Assembly (NCBI GenBank): GCA_024734555.1
Contig: JANPWX010000172.1
Coordinates: forward strand, 806,582 to 870,581
Source: Trochalopteron elliotii
Lineage: Eukaryota; Chordata; Aves; Passeriformes; Leiothrichidae
Reading direction: 5' to 3'
Length of the DNA: 64,000 bases
Below are positions 54,401 through 64,000 of the stretch, piece by piece. How positions within the stretch are numbered: position 1 is the stretch's first letter; every line of letters starts with the position of its first letter. Position numbers and translations under genes: made by a program. The notes under the pieces were generated by a model that saw only the letters and a list, made by a program, of their open reading frames with translations, had not been told where the DNA came from and did no database searches.

Positions 54401-57400
54401 AGAATATTAAAAAAATAATTCCCCAGGTTGGGAATAAAATACTTGTTTTGTTTTATGAATTCTCAGTACAGAATTTATATATGGTTGAGATTTTGTCAGC
54501 AATATTCTTATTCTTTTGAAATTACTATCTCTAGTGGCCAGAAATGGTTGGAAATTTTAAATGCTCAGCAGTGCAGAATTCAACAATGGCAAATAAAAAG
54601 TAACACATGCCTGGCAATGCTCTGTTTTGATGATTAAGGGAGCCAGCATACCATTTATGAGGAGATAGAGCTGTAGTCAGTAAGCTGTTAGTGGGGAGAT
54701 TGTCTGCTGGTTTTTATGACAAACTTGGAAGAGGAATCAACTGAAAATGAGGAAAAGCCTCGAATGAAAAAAGGTACTTTTTTACAGGGCTCGTAATAGT
54801 GTGTGCCATTCTTGTCACAGGGTCTTGAGGCTCTCAGGAGTTCAGGGAGTTTTAATAAGTGATTCAATAAATTGATGAAAGAGAAAAAGAGAGCTTTTGC
54901 CTCTGGTGTTCTGCATTGTGATTTGATGAAAACAGAGATCAGCAGGGAAAGAGTCACCATATATTTATCTTGGTCTGTCTTTCCCTACTCAGTCCCCCAG
55001 AACTGAGACTTGCACTGCTCAGGGCTATGTGGATCTTGACTGTGGTGTAAAGCAACACTTCTGCATAATTCTTAAATGTGTTAAATTCAAAAATTGAAAT
55101 CAGTTCTATGTGGTACAGACTAACATCGAAGAGCATTGCAAGAGGATGACCTAAATTGCCTCCTGCTGAAAGAGGAGGATACTGCTGAGTATACTCAAGT
55201 TATGGCTTTTCATTTGATAAAGGTATGGATGAAATGGATACATGAACAGAAGCCATAAAAGTGGGTCAGGTCACAGCCCTTTATAACAGTAAAGGACAAC
55301 AACAGGATATTTTGTAAAATTGCCAAAAGTTTGGGCTAGAAAGTATGTTGATCTTACACAATGCACTGAGACATTTTCTTAAGATTTATGCAGCTATTTA
55401 TTTTGCCATGCTGTAGTATGGCTTTCCTTTCTAGGGTGCCCCAGGACCTGTTTCTCACCATAAAGGGCCACATGCAGCTGACAGCTCTTCTTGATATGGG
55501 GGATGCTACAAGAAAAGATTGTAAGATGTTCTGGACTATAACATGCTCTGCCTCTCTTTCTTTGAACCCCCATGTAGGAGTCGCTGTTCTTCCTCATTGA
55601 CCAAGGTGTTTGAAGTATGTCCTTGCTAAGAAAATGTAATGATGTAACGTCTTGTGTGAACCATTACAGTGAAGGTCATTCAGCAGGTTGAGGTAGACCT
55701 TCTTGAGGTGGCACAGATAACAGTTAAGGTCCCATACTTTCCTGTTCAGTATAGGATTCAAGCTATGCTCATGGAATATGTGAGATGCTATTACTCAAGA
55801 AGTGTTTCTTGTGCTGTATGCTATCCTGGTCTGCCATCAGTTGTTGAGTTTGGTGTTTTTAAGGCTTTGGGCATTACTGCTCATATTTGATACTTGCTGA
55901 TTTTGTCAATCTATGCAAAATCAGTTTCTAGGCATCATGACTGCCAGTATTTGTGATGGAGCATTACCCTATTTCTCATGCTATCAACTGTGGATAGCTG
56001 TAGAACATTTGTGTTTTGTAAATTCTGTAAATAAGCTTCTAGTTGTCATGGTAATAAAGTATGTATCAGAGCTTTTTTACTGAGTTGCTTGTCAATTTGG
56101 ATATTATCTTCTCCTTTTTCCATTGTCTTTGTTTGGTACATTCTGTATTTTATTATTTTTTAGAAATAATCTGTTACTATATGTAAGATGTCTTTTTCCA
56201 TTAATATAAAAGAAAATGCAATCCTGCTTTATTGATTACATGCATTGTTTCTAACATGATAGCAGCAGGAGGTCAATAGTGTTGGAAAAAACCACCAGAA
56301 CTGTTTTTCAGGGAAGCTGTACTGGGTGCACACAGGGAATGAGGAAATAGAAATTCATAATGTCATGGTTCATTGCAGCTAACTGTGTCTGTGTCTAAGA
56401 GAATTTTTCAAGAGTACACCTGAGGAGTATTCTTCAATAAACAGTGTTCATGTTTGTTTTGAAAAGGAACTTAAACTGACCATATCTAACTCTCTATGAA
56501 AAGCTCTCTGTTTGAAAAACACTCACTGTGCAGGTAAGTGTTATAATCTATTAGACATTACTTGTTCTTTGTAATGCAGGATTACAGCTGGACAGACATC
56601 CGATGTCCCTTTGAAAAGCGCAGGGATGCAGCTTGTGTCTTCTGGGACAACGTAGTTTATATTTTGGGTGGTTCCCAGCTCTTCCCTATAAAGCGAATGG
56701 ACTGCTACAATGTGGTGAAGGATAGCTGGTATTCCAAGCTAGGACCTCCAACACCTCGAGATAGCCTTGCAGCCTGTGCTGCTGAGGGCAAAATTTATAC
56801 ATCTGGTGGTTCAGAAGTGGGTAAGACACTAAAAATCTTTAAAACAAACAAAAAAGCACAAAGAAAGATAGCTGGAAATTTTTCTGGTTTTTTTGCATGA
56901 TTTTGTTGACAAGAAACTGCACGTTACCATGTTAGCCTGATGAGTTTATTTTCCCATATTTAGGATTTTATCCCCCTTTGTCCAGTCCAACAACCTATTT
57001 CTGTTGTTTCGAAAATGGTTTCACTGATTGAAATGAGTAGTATTTACATTAACTTGATTAAAAAGTACACTGCAGCTCTTAAAGAGTTAAATAGGGACAA
57101 GATGGGATGGAGCTCTGAGCAACCTGATCTAGTGGAAGGTGTCCCTGTCCTCTGTCCATGGCAGAGGAGTTGGTCCCTTCTGTAAGGCTCCTTCCAACCC
57201 AAACCATTCTATGATGGTGTGATCCAATGAAATATATTTTGGGAGTCCAACTCTTATCTTTCTTCTATAAATCCACAAAATTCAGTGTAATTTAAAATCT
57301 TCTGGAATGTATGACCAGAATAGCTGCATTTTGACAAAAGCTTTCCTTTTATACAACATATGTTGGGCCTAATGAGGTATTTTAAGGGCCGGGTGGGGGG

Positions 57401-60400
57401 AAGTGGAAAAGAAATCTTTTACAACTACTGCTTTTGGTCGTGAAATTGTACTTGGTCCTGTAAAAGAATTTGTCCAGTTTTTCTGTCAAATGACAGAAGT
57501 TATCTTCTGTTATTTTGTTATTCTCTTGGTTTGCTTCCACAAATGGAGAAATACTTCCTTTAGATGTTATTCAGCATAGTAAAGAAAAAAATAAATAAAG
57601 GACCATTGGGATTTTTTTGCTCTCCAAAAAAGCCTAGAAGGTGACTTATGCTGTGGTGTTACAGGAACATTTTATTTTGTCCAAACATGATACATCATCA
57701 TGTTGAAAGGTTGAAATGCAGGCATGGTATAGCCATAACAATAGCTATGCTAATAAAGCTATGTTCTGGGGAATAAAAACAAATGGGAAAAAATCCTAGA
57801 AGGAGGATCCTTTTGAGGTCTGCCTTGCTGCAGAGAGGTGAACAGAGGAAAAAATTGTCATGATCAGTGCTTAGCATCGATAGGTCACTCAGTGGAGGTT
57901 GTAACATTTAGACCATGTTATCTGACCTCTAAAATATTTTAAGAGGTCTAATGTAGCAGCAGAATAAGCAGTTCCCAGCTGCCACCTCGTGTGGTGAATG
58001 TGAAATAGCACCTTTCCCATTACTTGAAATAGGCTTCACTAGGGCCACATTGGGAAACTTGGAACACTACAACATCTCACAAATCTTTGGAGTTTCCCAT
58101 GTTTCAGTTCATGGGGAGTAACAATAGAAACTTTTGGTAGTACAGTTTATTTTCTAATGCATGGTAAATGTTAATACATTAACATAAATATTAATAGTTA
58201 ATACAGTTATAGTTGAAATTTTAATGTAGCAGTTTTCTTATTAATACACCCTCACATTACTGCACAATTTCACTTTGCTTTCCATAAATATTAATCAAGA
58301 TAGAATAGTAAAAGCTAAACATTAATAATGGAATTATTTTGCCTGTACTTCTTCAGAATTCAGTGAATATTGAAAGTTTGGAAAGGTCTGTCTCTCCTGA
58401 ATCTAGTATTTTCTAATTTGAAGCAGGCAATTATGTTGAAAGCATTAATCTGATAAACTGCGCAGTGTGTTTAGCGGTAAAGAAATCTAACAATTGCATT
58501 TTTTTCCATCAACTGAAGAGGTTAGATTACTGTGCCAGTCCATTACATACAACATGGCTCATTTCCCCTCCTTGAATTGATGGGAGTCCTGTTCCATTTG
58601 CAATAACTAGCAGAGTTTGGAAGCTGAACATACCAGATTCTTCCACTCTTGTTTCAGTGCAGGAGAAATACTTAATGTTATACTGAAAATGGAAGCTCCT
58701 ACCTGTTAAAAAAACCAAACAACAAGACAGGTCTGCTGGATTTTCCATCAATGGGAATTACTACAACTTCAAACCAATAAGAAAGTCTATTTACATCAAA
58801 GAAAACATCTGTTTACATCAAAGAAAATATGTCCCACTCTATGCAGTTTTTGGTGATACTGAGAATGACAGGGTGGGAGTGAACAAATACATGCTTTATA
58901 GGAGTGTGTTTATAGGAGTCATTTTGGGTCTGGAAACATAGCATCCTTTTGAAGGTCCTCAGCTGGTAGTAAGTGCTGCTAGTGTAACATGCTTAATTTT
59001 TAGAAGTAGAAAGCCAAGGTAAATCAGGCAAGAAAACAAGAAAAGGCACCTTTAACTGTTCTAGGTGAATATACCTTTTGAAACTAAGGGAAGAAAGATG
59101 TTCTTTTCTGAGAAAGTTGTATTCAGCCTTCTCTCTCTTGGCTGTGATTCGGTCACTTAACTGAGCACGAGTTTTGAGCCCCCATGCACCTTCCTTAGAA
59201 AAACTGCTTTTGATTTCAGTAATGGTTTTCTTGGCTTTTGAGGGAAGAGTATACAGACCCTGCACTTCCAGACAATAAGTATCTACCAGTCTTCAGGAAG
59301 AAAGTAAATTGGGCAGAGGTACCTGTTTTCTGGTTGCTAATAATTCCAGGAGTATGTTATGACATAAGCTATCAAATTCCAAAGGCAACTAGTATTCTGG
59401 GTATTGGGCAGGTCACATTGCTTAGAGGAAAGACTCATGAACCTGTAGTGAGTTTACAAAGCTGGTTTCATCTTCACATCTGAAAGTTCAATATATTTCC
59501 AAGTAGTAAGAGTAGAATGAGCTGATGACAATGGGATGGGTAGTTTATATATGTATCTATTTAGCATTTATTCCCCTCCAAGAAAAAAAAAATCTTGTTG
59601 TTTTTAAACACAAATAGCAATTTTAAAAACTTACTTGCATCTTTTGGAACAAAAGAGTCAAAATAATTGCAAGTATGTGCTTTCTGAATAATCCCAAGTT
59701 TAAAGCTGGTTAGTTCTACTTATGGAGGTGGGAAAGCAGCTTTCCCTTTTCCACTAACAAACAAAGCCCCAATTTGATAATTGCTGTTAGACTCTTCTCT
59801 TGAAAGACAGCCATCAGGATTAATGCCACTTTGGTGGGTTTCTATTTTTTTCAAGGCAATTCTGCACTGTATTTATTTGAATGCTATGACACGAGGACAG
59901 AGAGCTGGCACACAAAGCCCAGCATGCTGACTCAGCGATGCAGCCATGGAATGGTCGAGGCCAATGGGCTCATTTATGTCTGCGGAGGGAGCCTGGGAAA
60001 CAATGTTTCTGGAAGAGTCCTGAATTCCTGTGAAGTTTATGATCCAGCCACAGAAACGTAAGTGTTGGTTTAAGTCAGGTTGGCTTTAGTCACTTGTGTC
60101 TTTGCTGGCTCTGTAAATGACTGAAGTAGAGATGACTGCAGGAAAAACTCTGGTAAGGAATTTTTCCTGAGTCAGCATTAACAAATCAGTTATTTGTAGT
60201 TCTGTTTGAAAGATGGTTTTTCTTAAGCAGCTTTCTTCCATATTTTATTTTCTTAATGATAGGTTATACTTATTTTCTATGAACCCCATGGTGATTTGTC
60301 CTTTTTCTGTTTGATTTATTTTCCCCAGGTGGACTGAACTGTGTCCAATGATTGAAGCCAGAAAGAATCATGGGCTGGTGTTTGTAAAGGACAAAATATT

Positions 60401-62298
60401 TGCTGTGGGTGGACAAAATAGTTTAGGTACTTTAATTCTATTAATTCTCTAGCTGGCCACACAAGGTTTCATGGGGTTTTTTTTCTGTTTTGGAATTAAT
60501 TCATTCCACTCTGTTCAGCTGAAAAGCTTTGAGTAGCACCATCAAACATGTCCTGTTGCTGTCACATCAGTGTTGCCTTCTTCCTTTCACCTCCCCTCTT
60601 CACTGTTACCTTATTTTTCAAATTCTTGTACTAATGACAGTCAAATTCAGAGATGCATCCCTACTGTAGCCCAGTTCTGAAGCAGTTAATATGGCTAAAC
60701 CAGGCATCTGAGAAAAGATTTTTTTTGTTCGTTTTTTGTTTTGGGGGTTGGTTTTTTTAGTTATTCATGTATTTTCAGAGATTTTAGCATTCTTTTGAGA
60801 CACAGGTATATGTGTAGCCACTATTTTAGGAACTTCAGTCTAAAGACTCAAGTCTAGTCTAGTATTGTAAAATGGTGAAAATGTGAGACCTCTTTTGACC
60901 GCTCTATCTTTGAAATATGATTTACTTTCATGGCCAGGTCAATTATGATCTGCCTGTCTCCTTGTCTTTAAAACTGGAAGAATAATACTTTACAAGAAGA
61001 ATTGAATTTTAATTGCTCAGGGTTCCTGAACTGCTTTTCAAAATGGAAAATTCTCATTTATGAGGTTTTTTAATCATTATTTATGGTAAGTGAAGTACGT
61101 GATTTTAGTTGAATGCTATTTTAGAATATACCTTGATTTTTAATTGGCTACTGAAGCTATTCCATCGTGATTGATTCCTAATGCAAAAATAACAGATACA
61201 TTTATTGCACAAATATTTTATCAATCCGTAATCTGCCATCTTGCAAAATATAACTGTATCCATTGAATGCTCCTCTTAGAAGTGTCAAAATTTGTTCTTA
61301 CTGGAATAAAATGAGGAAGTGTTATGTCTGGGGTGAAAAACTCATATCTACTAATATGATAGATTTCTTGATCTCTCAGATCTAATAATTCAGTGCTAGA
61401 AGTGAAAACTGAGCTAAATAGGGACCAGGTTGTTTGTAGCTATTGTGAAGTGTAGTTACTAGCATATTTCCTGAAGAAGCAAATCTTAGTAACAAAATCT
61501 ACTCTTCTCTAATAACTTTTGGTTCCATTGGCCCTTTTCAAAGGGACTTAGGCTTTTACACTTCAATGATTTTAGTATCATCATAACAAGAGACCTCCTC
61601 TATCAGTAAATAGCTAGTTTTGGTAAAAGTACCCATGAGCCATCTAGAATGAAATGCCATTGCTATAGGGAAGTTTCAGGTAATTCCTCAGTTTTAGTCA
61701 CTAAGCCCCAAATCCATCAGAAATTCAGCATTGGAAGTTCTTCTGTTCATGAAGTAACATGTTGGAATCTCTAGAAAGCATCTAGTGTGGATTTGTTAGA
61801 ATGCATCTTACTTTCTGTCTCCTTTTCACTTTTCTCTGGCTTTGTATTTATCCAAGGATAAGCTCTTAGTTTAGAAACTGGGGTGTATTTTCAGATTTGC
61901 TTTTTTAAGTGTAGGGCTTTTGAAACCGTGAAAAGCAAGACTTAAGTTTGCATGCTCTAGTGCAGTCCATACAGTGCAACATAATGAGCAGTTCTCTATC
62001 TCATTGCTTTGTAGGTGGCCTTGATAATGTCGAGTATTACGATATCAAGATGAATGAATGGAAGATGGTGTCTCCAATGCCATGGAAAGGTGTAACAGTG
62101 AAGTGTGCTGCGGTGGGATCTATAGTCTATGTCCTGGCTGGTTTTCAGGGTGTTGGTCGCTTAGGGCACATTCTTGAATATAACACTGAAACAGACAAGT
62201 GGATAGCCAACTCCAAAGTCCGTGCTTTCCCAGTGACCAGTTGTTTAATCTGTGTTGTAGACACTTGTGGGGCAAATGAAGAAACTCTAGAGATCTGA
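39327..62298 (+). CDS. KLHL7: KLHL7, Kelch-like protein 7, complete, 11 coding exons (span includes introns)
   Basis: Seen: eleven exons (39327-39446, 43451-43553, 44536-44629, 45808-45932, 47631-47806, 50459-50633, 51798-51940, 56580-56820, 59856-60057, 60329-60426, 62015-62298) join through GT-AG introns into 1761 nt, which is 586 codons plus TGA. The encoded protein is near-identical to vertebrate KLHL7 as I know it, and its length equals the human 586 residues. Order: lysine-rich N-terminus (1-40), BTB (about 44-112), BACK (about 146-248), six Kelch blades (about 283-575) with Gly-Gly pairs at 299-300, 342-343, 388-389, 436-437 and 487-488. The last blade has Ala-Gly at 534-535. Known for the family: adaptor of a CUL3-RBX1 E3 ubiquitin ligase; BTB and BACK bind CUL3 and dimerise, Kelch binds substrate. 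Human retinitis pigmentosa positions Ser150 and Ala153, and recessive-disease positions Arg372 and Arg420, are unchanged here. No frameshift or stop is seen. Confidence 0.98.
39447..43450 (+). other. KLHL7: KLHL7 intron 1
   Basis: 4004 bases. The first 200 bases remain CpG-rich. Holds the 24-bp-period repeat; no other feature recognised. Confidence 0.9.
40354..40392 (+). repeat. 15-bp direct repeat, 24-bp period, in intron 1
   Basis: CTTCACACTTGGCAC occurs at 40354 and again at 40378, separated by nine bases. Confidence 0.9.
43451..43553 (+). CDS. KLHL7: KLHL7 coding exon 2 (residues 41-74 plus 1 nt)
   Basis: Starts the BTB domain with [19 protein letters not shown], the typical core of BTB-BACK-Kelch proteins: a DV-x-L strand followed by the HR-x-VL helix. 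The acceptor is a T/C-rich tract ending ATACAG and the donor is GTAAGT. The exon leaves phase 1. It is too short for ordinary ORF calling and was found by splice-phase matching. Confidence 0.96.
43921..44012 (+). mobile_element. CR1 LINE 3' tail, diverged, in KLHL7 intron 2
   Basis: ATGATCTTAGAGAGATCTTTTCCAACTTTTATGTGAT followed by repeated ATTCTGTG units is an eroded CR1 3' end in sense orientation. It is more diverged than the intron 8 copy, so probably older. Confidence 0.75.
44536..44629 (+). CDS. KLHL7: KLHL7 coding exon 3 (residues 75-106, BTB)
   Basis: Completes Thr75, then reads [19 protein letters not shown] and [10 protein letters not shown], the second half of the BTB fold, where the FAYTA-type helix precedes the CUL3-facing surface. 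The acceptor is TTGCAG and the donor GTAGTT, which is weaker than the others in the gene. It ends in phase 2 within Arg106. Too short for ordinary ORF calling. Confidence 0.95.
45808..45932 (+). CDS. KLHL7: KLHL7 coding exon 4 (residues 106-148, BTB end and 3-box)
   Basis: Reads [19 protein letters not shown] and continues to VDASNCLG. This is the BTB C-terminal helix pair leading into the 3-box/BACK, the segment that strengthens CUL3 binding in this family. The acceptor is TTGCAG and the donor GTAAGA. It leaves phase 1, splitting Gly148. Confidence 0.96.
47631..47806 (+). CDS. KLHL7: KLHL7 coding exon 5 (residues 148-206, BACK)
   Basis: First half of the BACK domain ([13 protein letters not shown] onward). 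Ser150 and Ala153, the positions changed in human dominant retinitis pigmentosa (S150N, A153T/V), are present as wild type and in the same numbering. The acceptor is TTCATAG and the donor CAG|GTGAGG, phase 0. Read-through into the intron would add only about ten codons before a stop. Confidence 0.96.
48856..48935 (+). repeat. Intron 5 duplicated block, copy A
   Basis: An 80-base block that aligns without gaps to 50350-50429 (62 of 80 identical by hand count). It shares AGCATTAAGG, then GTTACTTGTCTT, TGGTGAT and CTTA at identical spacing. Not a repeat family I recognise. Confidence 0.7.
50350..50429 (+). repeat. Intron 5 duplicated block, copy B (beside exon 6 acceptor)
   Basis: Partner of 48856-48935. 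It ends 29 bases before exon 6, so it covers the likely branch-point zone of the exon 6 acceptor. Confidence 0.7.
50459..50633 (+). CDS. KLHL7: KLHL7 coding exon 6 (residues 207-265, BACK)
   Basis: Second half of BACK ([20 protein letters not shown]), containing the conserved W-x-x-x-D pattern of BACK helices. The acceptor tract is strong (CTCTTGTTTCAG) and the donor is GTAAGT, phase 1. The 80 bases at 50350-50429 just before the tract are duplicated elsewhere in intron 5. Confidence 0.96.
51798..51940 (+). CDS. KLHL7: KLHL7 coding exon 7 (residues 265-312, linker and first Kelch strand)
   Basis: Encodes the BACK-Kelch linker with the basic stretch [10 protein letters not shown] (residues 285-294), then the first Gly-Gly pair at 299-300. 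The basic run could serve as a nuclear-import signal; that is inference. The acceptor is CCCGCAG and the donor GTAATC, phase 0. GC content is higher than in the flanking introns. Confidence 0.95.
51941..56579 (+). other. KLHL7: KLHL7 intron 7
   Basis: 4639 bases, the longest intron. No transposon or hidden exon recognised. Confidence 0.9.
56580..56820 (+). CDS. KLHL7: KLHL7 coding exon 8 (residues 313-393, Kelch)
   Basis: Kelch blades with YILGGSQ (342-343) and YTSGGSE (388-389), followed in order by the family's Asp/Tyr and Trp positions (DCYNVV-x-DSW). Arg372, mutated to stop in a human recessive syndrome, is present. The acceptor is TAATGCAG; the donor is GTAAGA, phase 1. Confidence 0.96.
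57092..57224 (+). mobile_element. CR1 LINE 3' fragment in KLHL7 intron 8
   Basis: GATGGGATGGAGCTCTGAGC, CTAGTGGAAGGTGTCCCTGT and CTTCCAACCCAAACCATTCT ending ATGATGGTGTGA: the CR1 3' end in sense orientation with its host gene. 5'-truncated to about 130 bases. Confidence 0.9.
58790..58833 (+). repeat. Two-copy 22-bp tandem duplication in intron 8
   Basis: TTTACATCAAAGAAAACATC followed by TG, then the same unit with a C-to-T change. Confidence 0.9.
59856..60057 (+). CDS. KLHL7: KLHL7 coding exon 9 (residues 393-460, Kelch)
   Basis: Kelch blade residues including [10 protein letters not shown] (Gly-Gly at 436-437) and [10 protein letters not shown]. Arg420, a human disease position, is conserved. 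The acceptor is an uninterrupted T tract ending TTCAAG, an unusual AAG acceptor; the phase and protein match leave no alternative. The donor is GTAAGT. Confidence 0.95.
60329..60426 (+). CDS. KLHL7: KLHL7 coding exon 10 (residues 460-493, Kelch)
   Basis: Reads [18 protein letters not shown] and then AVGGQNSL, with a Gly-Gly pair at 487-488. The acceptor is TTCCCCAG and the donor GTACTT, phase 1. Only 271 nt of intron 9 separate it from exon 9, the shortest intron in the gene. Too short for ordinary ORF calling. Confidence 0.95.
62015..62298 (+). CDS. KLHL7: KLHL7 coding exon 11 (residues 493-586 and stop)
   Basis: Last Kelch blades: [17 protein letters not shown], then [10 protein letters not shown], where Ala-Gly replaces the usual Gly-Gly, and the C-terminal tail [10 protein letters not shown] ending at TGA 62296-62298. 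The acceptor is CTTTGTAG. An in-frame ATG lies upstream in the intron at 61948 but belongs to no supported exon. Confidence 0.96.
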
Positions 62299-62850
62299 AG
62301 ACTGTAGGAGATGCTGAGGCATTCTTCAAGGACTTGGTGAAAGATGGTTATTGGTGCTTTGCTTCCATGTTTTACTGAATCATGTTAAATTTAGTAACAG
62401 GAAAAAAATGAGATGCAGTCTTTCAATTTGTATATACAGCATATTGTATAATGTGGATTTTGTCATGCCCATTTTCTTGTCTGTTTTAAAGAGATGGGGA
62501 TGTGTTTTGAGAATCCACTTACCTAGGTGATATCATATGGCATCTTCCTTTAAAAGGACTGTGGGTGTGGCCTTGTCAAACACAGACCCAGTCCAAATAT
62601 TTAGAATGCCTCTAAAGCATTTGATGAAGAAAAAATTTCTCGTTAAATGATATTTTAACAAGATCATTTGCAGAGACACTTCCTTTAATGAAGGTGAGTA
62701 AATACAGCTTGGCTCATGAGAAAGAGGAACAACAGTTTTTTCTCCGTCATACCTACCTGCAGAAATCTTACTGGGATGCAATGAAGATATTTTCTCAGGA
62801 AAGAGCAAGGACTGCTGTCTAATAAAGATTCCCAGTGTTTCAACAGCTCT
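62299..62850 (+). other. KLHL7: KLHL7 3' UTR (right edge inferred)
   Basis: Non-coding sequence after the stop. The first AATAAA on this strand is at 62821-62826, so cleavage about 15-30 bases later would give a 3' UTR near 550 bases. Longer forms using a signal past 63.2 kb (ATTAAA near 63260) are possible. The right edge is inferred. Confidence 0.6.
62821..62826 (+). terminator. KLHL7: KLHL7 polyadenylation signal AATAAA
   Basis: A canonical hexamer 523 bases after the stop codon, followed within 30-60 bases by GT/T-rich sequence. It is the only canonical AATAAA I noticed between the stop and the window end. Confidence 0.6.
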
Positions 62851-64000
62851 CTAGATTGTGATAGCTACCTTCTTCCAGTGAGTTTCTTCAATCATTTGCA
62901 TGACTGCTTATCAATTTTTTAAGGTTAGAGAGGCCATACATAGAAATTAGAGAGACACTTTGATGGTCTCTTTGGCATTTTGTGGAGCTTTCACAGAAAG
63001 TCTTTTTGATTTTTCTTTTTTAATTACACTGAGGTAGGGAATGGTGGGGCAAGTCGACGAGAATTGTGCACTATAATTAGCAAGTTGGAAACTTGGAAAG
63101 AATTTTCAATCTATCTTCCCAAGCATCAGACTGTACATACTGTAGATGCCAAACCATTAGCAAACATGGGAACAGGAATGAGAAAAGCCAAGTCAATACA
63201 ACAGATACATTGATTTTCTTCTTGGAAATGACTGTTTTTAAAGTGGCATGAACCAAGTCATTAAAGATAATTTACAGAAGTCTTCAGAAGTTGCGCATGG
63301 TTATTCATCTCTGGTTTAGAAGCACAGAGTTCTGTAAATGCTTCCAGCCCACATGATGGTAAATTTCTTCATGCAGCCTCAAAGTCCAGCCTCTCAAGCT
63401 CTGGGTGTCACGGACATTGTGTGCCTCTTCCTAGTTCTGGAAAACTATACAAATGATACCTGTCCTGCTCCCATGCTCGTTTATTCATAGCTGCATCGTA
63501 GTTTTCGTCACCTCTCTTCTAACTTGCTGATTTTTTCAGGTCTGTTTCTATGAGACTAGTGAGTTAACTTCAAATGTTGGTGCTTGCCAACTTCTACCTC
63601 ACTGGTGCTGTGGATGTTTAGTCTGTTTTAGTTCTGAAGTTCCTCCAGCTTTTCCTAAGTAAATCCTGGTTTTTCAAAGTCAGTGCTTCTTTGTAGACTT
63701 GCTCCTCGTTTCCTTCCTCATCCTGCCAACTCTGCCTGTACAGACAGGACTAGATGCACTCATGGCCTCCATTGTGGTTCCTGCAACTCCGTTCTTTATT
63801 CAGCAGTAAGTGAAGGGTGTGCGACTCTTTTGCTGTTTTCCCTTGCCTTTTCACTTCTCCTAGACACGAAACGTGTCCCTGGCGTCTCCACTCCTTGATT
63901 CCGAACTGCTGGAATCCTGGAGGGAACTGTGTGCTTTTTCGACTGGACAAGCTCTTTTATCTGGTTGCATCCGCGTTGTCCTGAGGAGTGCACAGGCCCC
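62851..64000. other. Downstream flank of KLHL7
   Basis: No exon recognised. In other vertebrates NUP42 follows on the same strand; neither its first exon nor its CpG island is reached, although the last 100 bases become somewhat more CpG-containing. Confidence 0.5.

Noticed and set aside
62851..64000. First exon of NUP42
   Set aside because: Expected next on the plus strand from gene order, but no zinc-finger N-terminus or CpG island is present before the window ends.
1..64000. CRISPR arrays, operons, prokaryotic mobile elements, tRNA or rRNA genes
   Set aside because: None seen. The window is intron-bearing vertebrate DNA, and I found no cloverleaf, ribosomal or spaced-repeat pattern.

Overview
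This is vertebrate nuclear DNA, almost certainly from a bird. The evidence is several 3' fragments of CR1 LINEs with the avian-type tail repeat (ATTCTATG-like), degenerate avian-type endogenous-retrovirus LTRs, AT-rich non-coding DNA, and two GC-rich CpG-island promoters, each broken by an assembly gap (14432-14785 and 38882-39281). The LTR types resemble those common in passerines, but the species cannot be fixed from the window.

Layout. (1) 1-14 kb: no recognisable exon; holds one ERVL-like LTR (about 4971-5355), a TA/CA microsatellite and a short CR1 tail. (2) 14.04-15.17 kb: a CpG island with a gap in the middle and a consensus splice donor on the minus strand (14166-14161). It is probably the first exon and promoter of a gene transcribed leftward. 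From the conserved vertebrate gene order FAM126A/HYCC1 (-), KLHL7 (+), NUP42 (+), HYCC1 is the best guess; no coding sequence here proves it. (3) 15.2-38.4 kb: gene-poor spacer with CR1 copies on both strands, two LTR remnants (minus strand at about 26.34-26.67 kb; plus strand at 35155-35717 followed by a relic primer-binding site), a 170-bp composite pyrimidine microsatellite and small hairpins. (4) 38.5-39.7 kb: CpG island and first exon of KLHL7. (5) 39327-62298: KLHL7, complete on the plus strand in 11 coding exons. (6) 62299-64000: KLHL7 3' UTR with an AATAAA at 62821, then non-coding sequence.

KLHL7 is the only protein gene that can be stated with confidence. All ten introns are GT-AG and all phases join to one 586-codon frame: BTB, BACK and a six-blade Kelch propeller. 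In other vertebrates this protein is the substrate adaptor of a CUL3-RBX1 ubiquitin ligase. I found no clear undescribed biological system. The best leads are the hidden leftward promoter at 14 kb with a possible plus-strand companion transcript, an 80-bp duplication inside KLHL7 intron 5 whose second copy touches the exon 6 acceptor region, and the LTR with a recognisable primer-binding-site relic.
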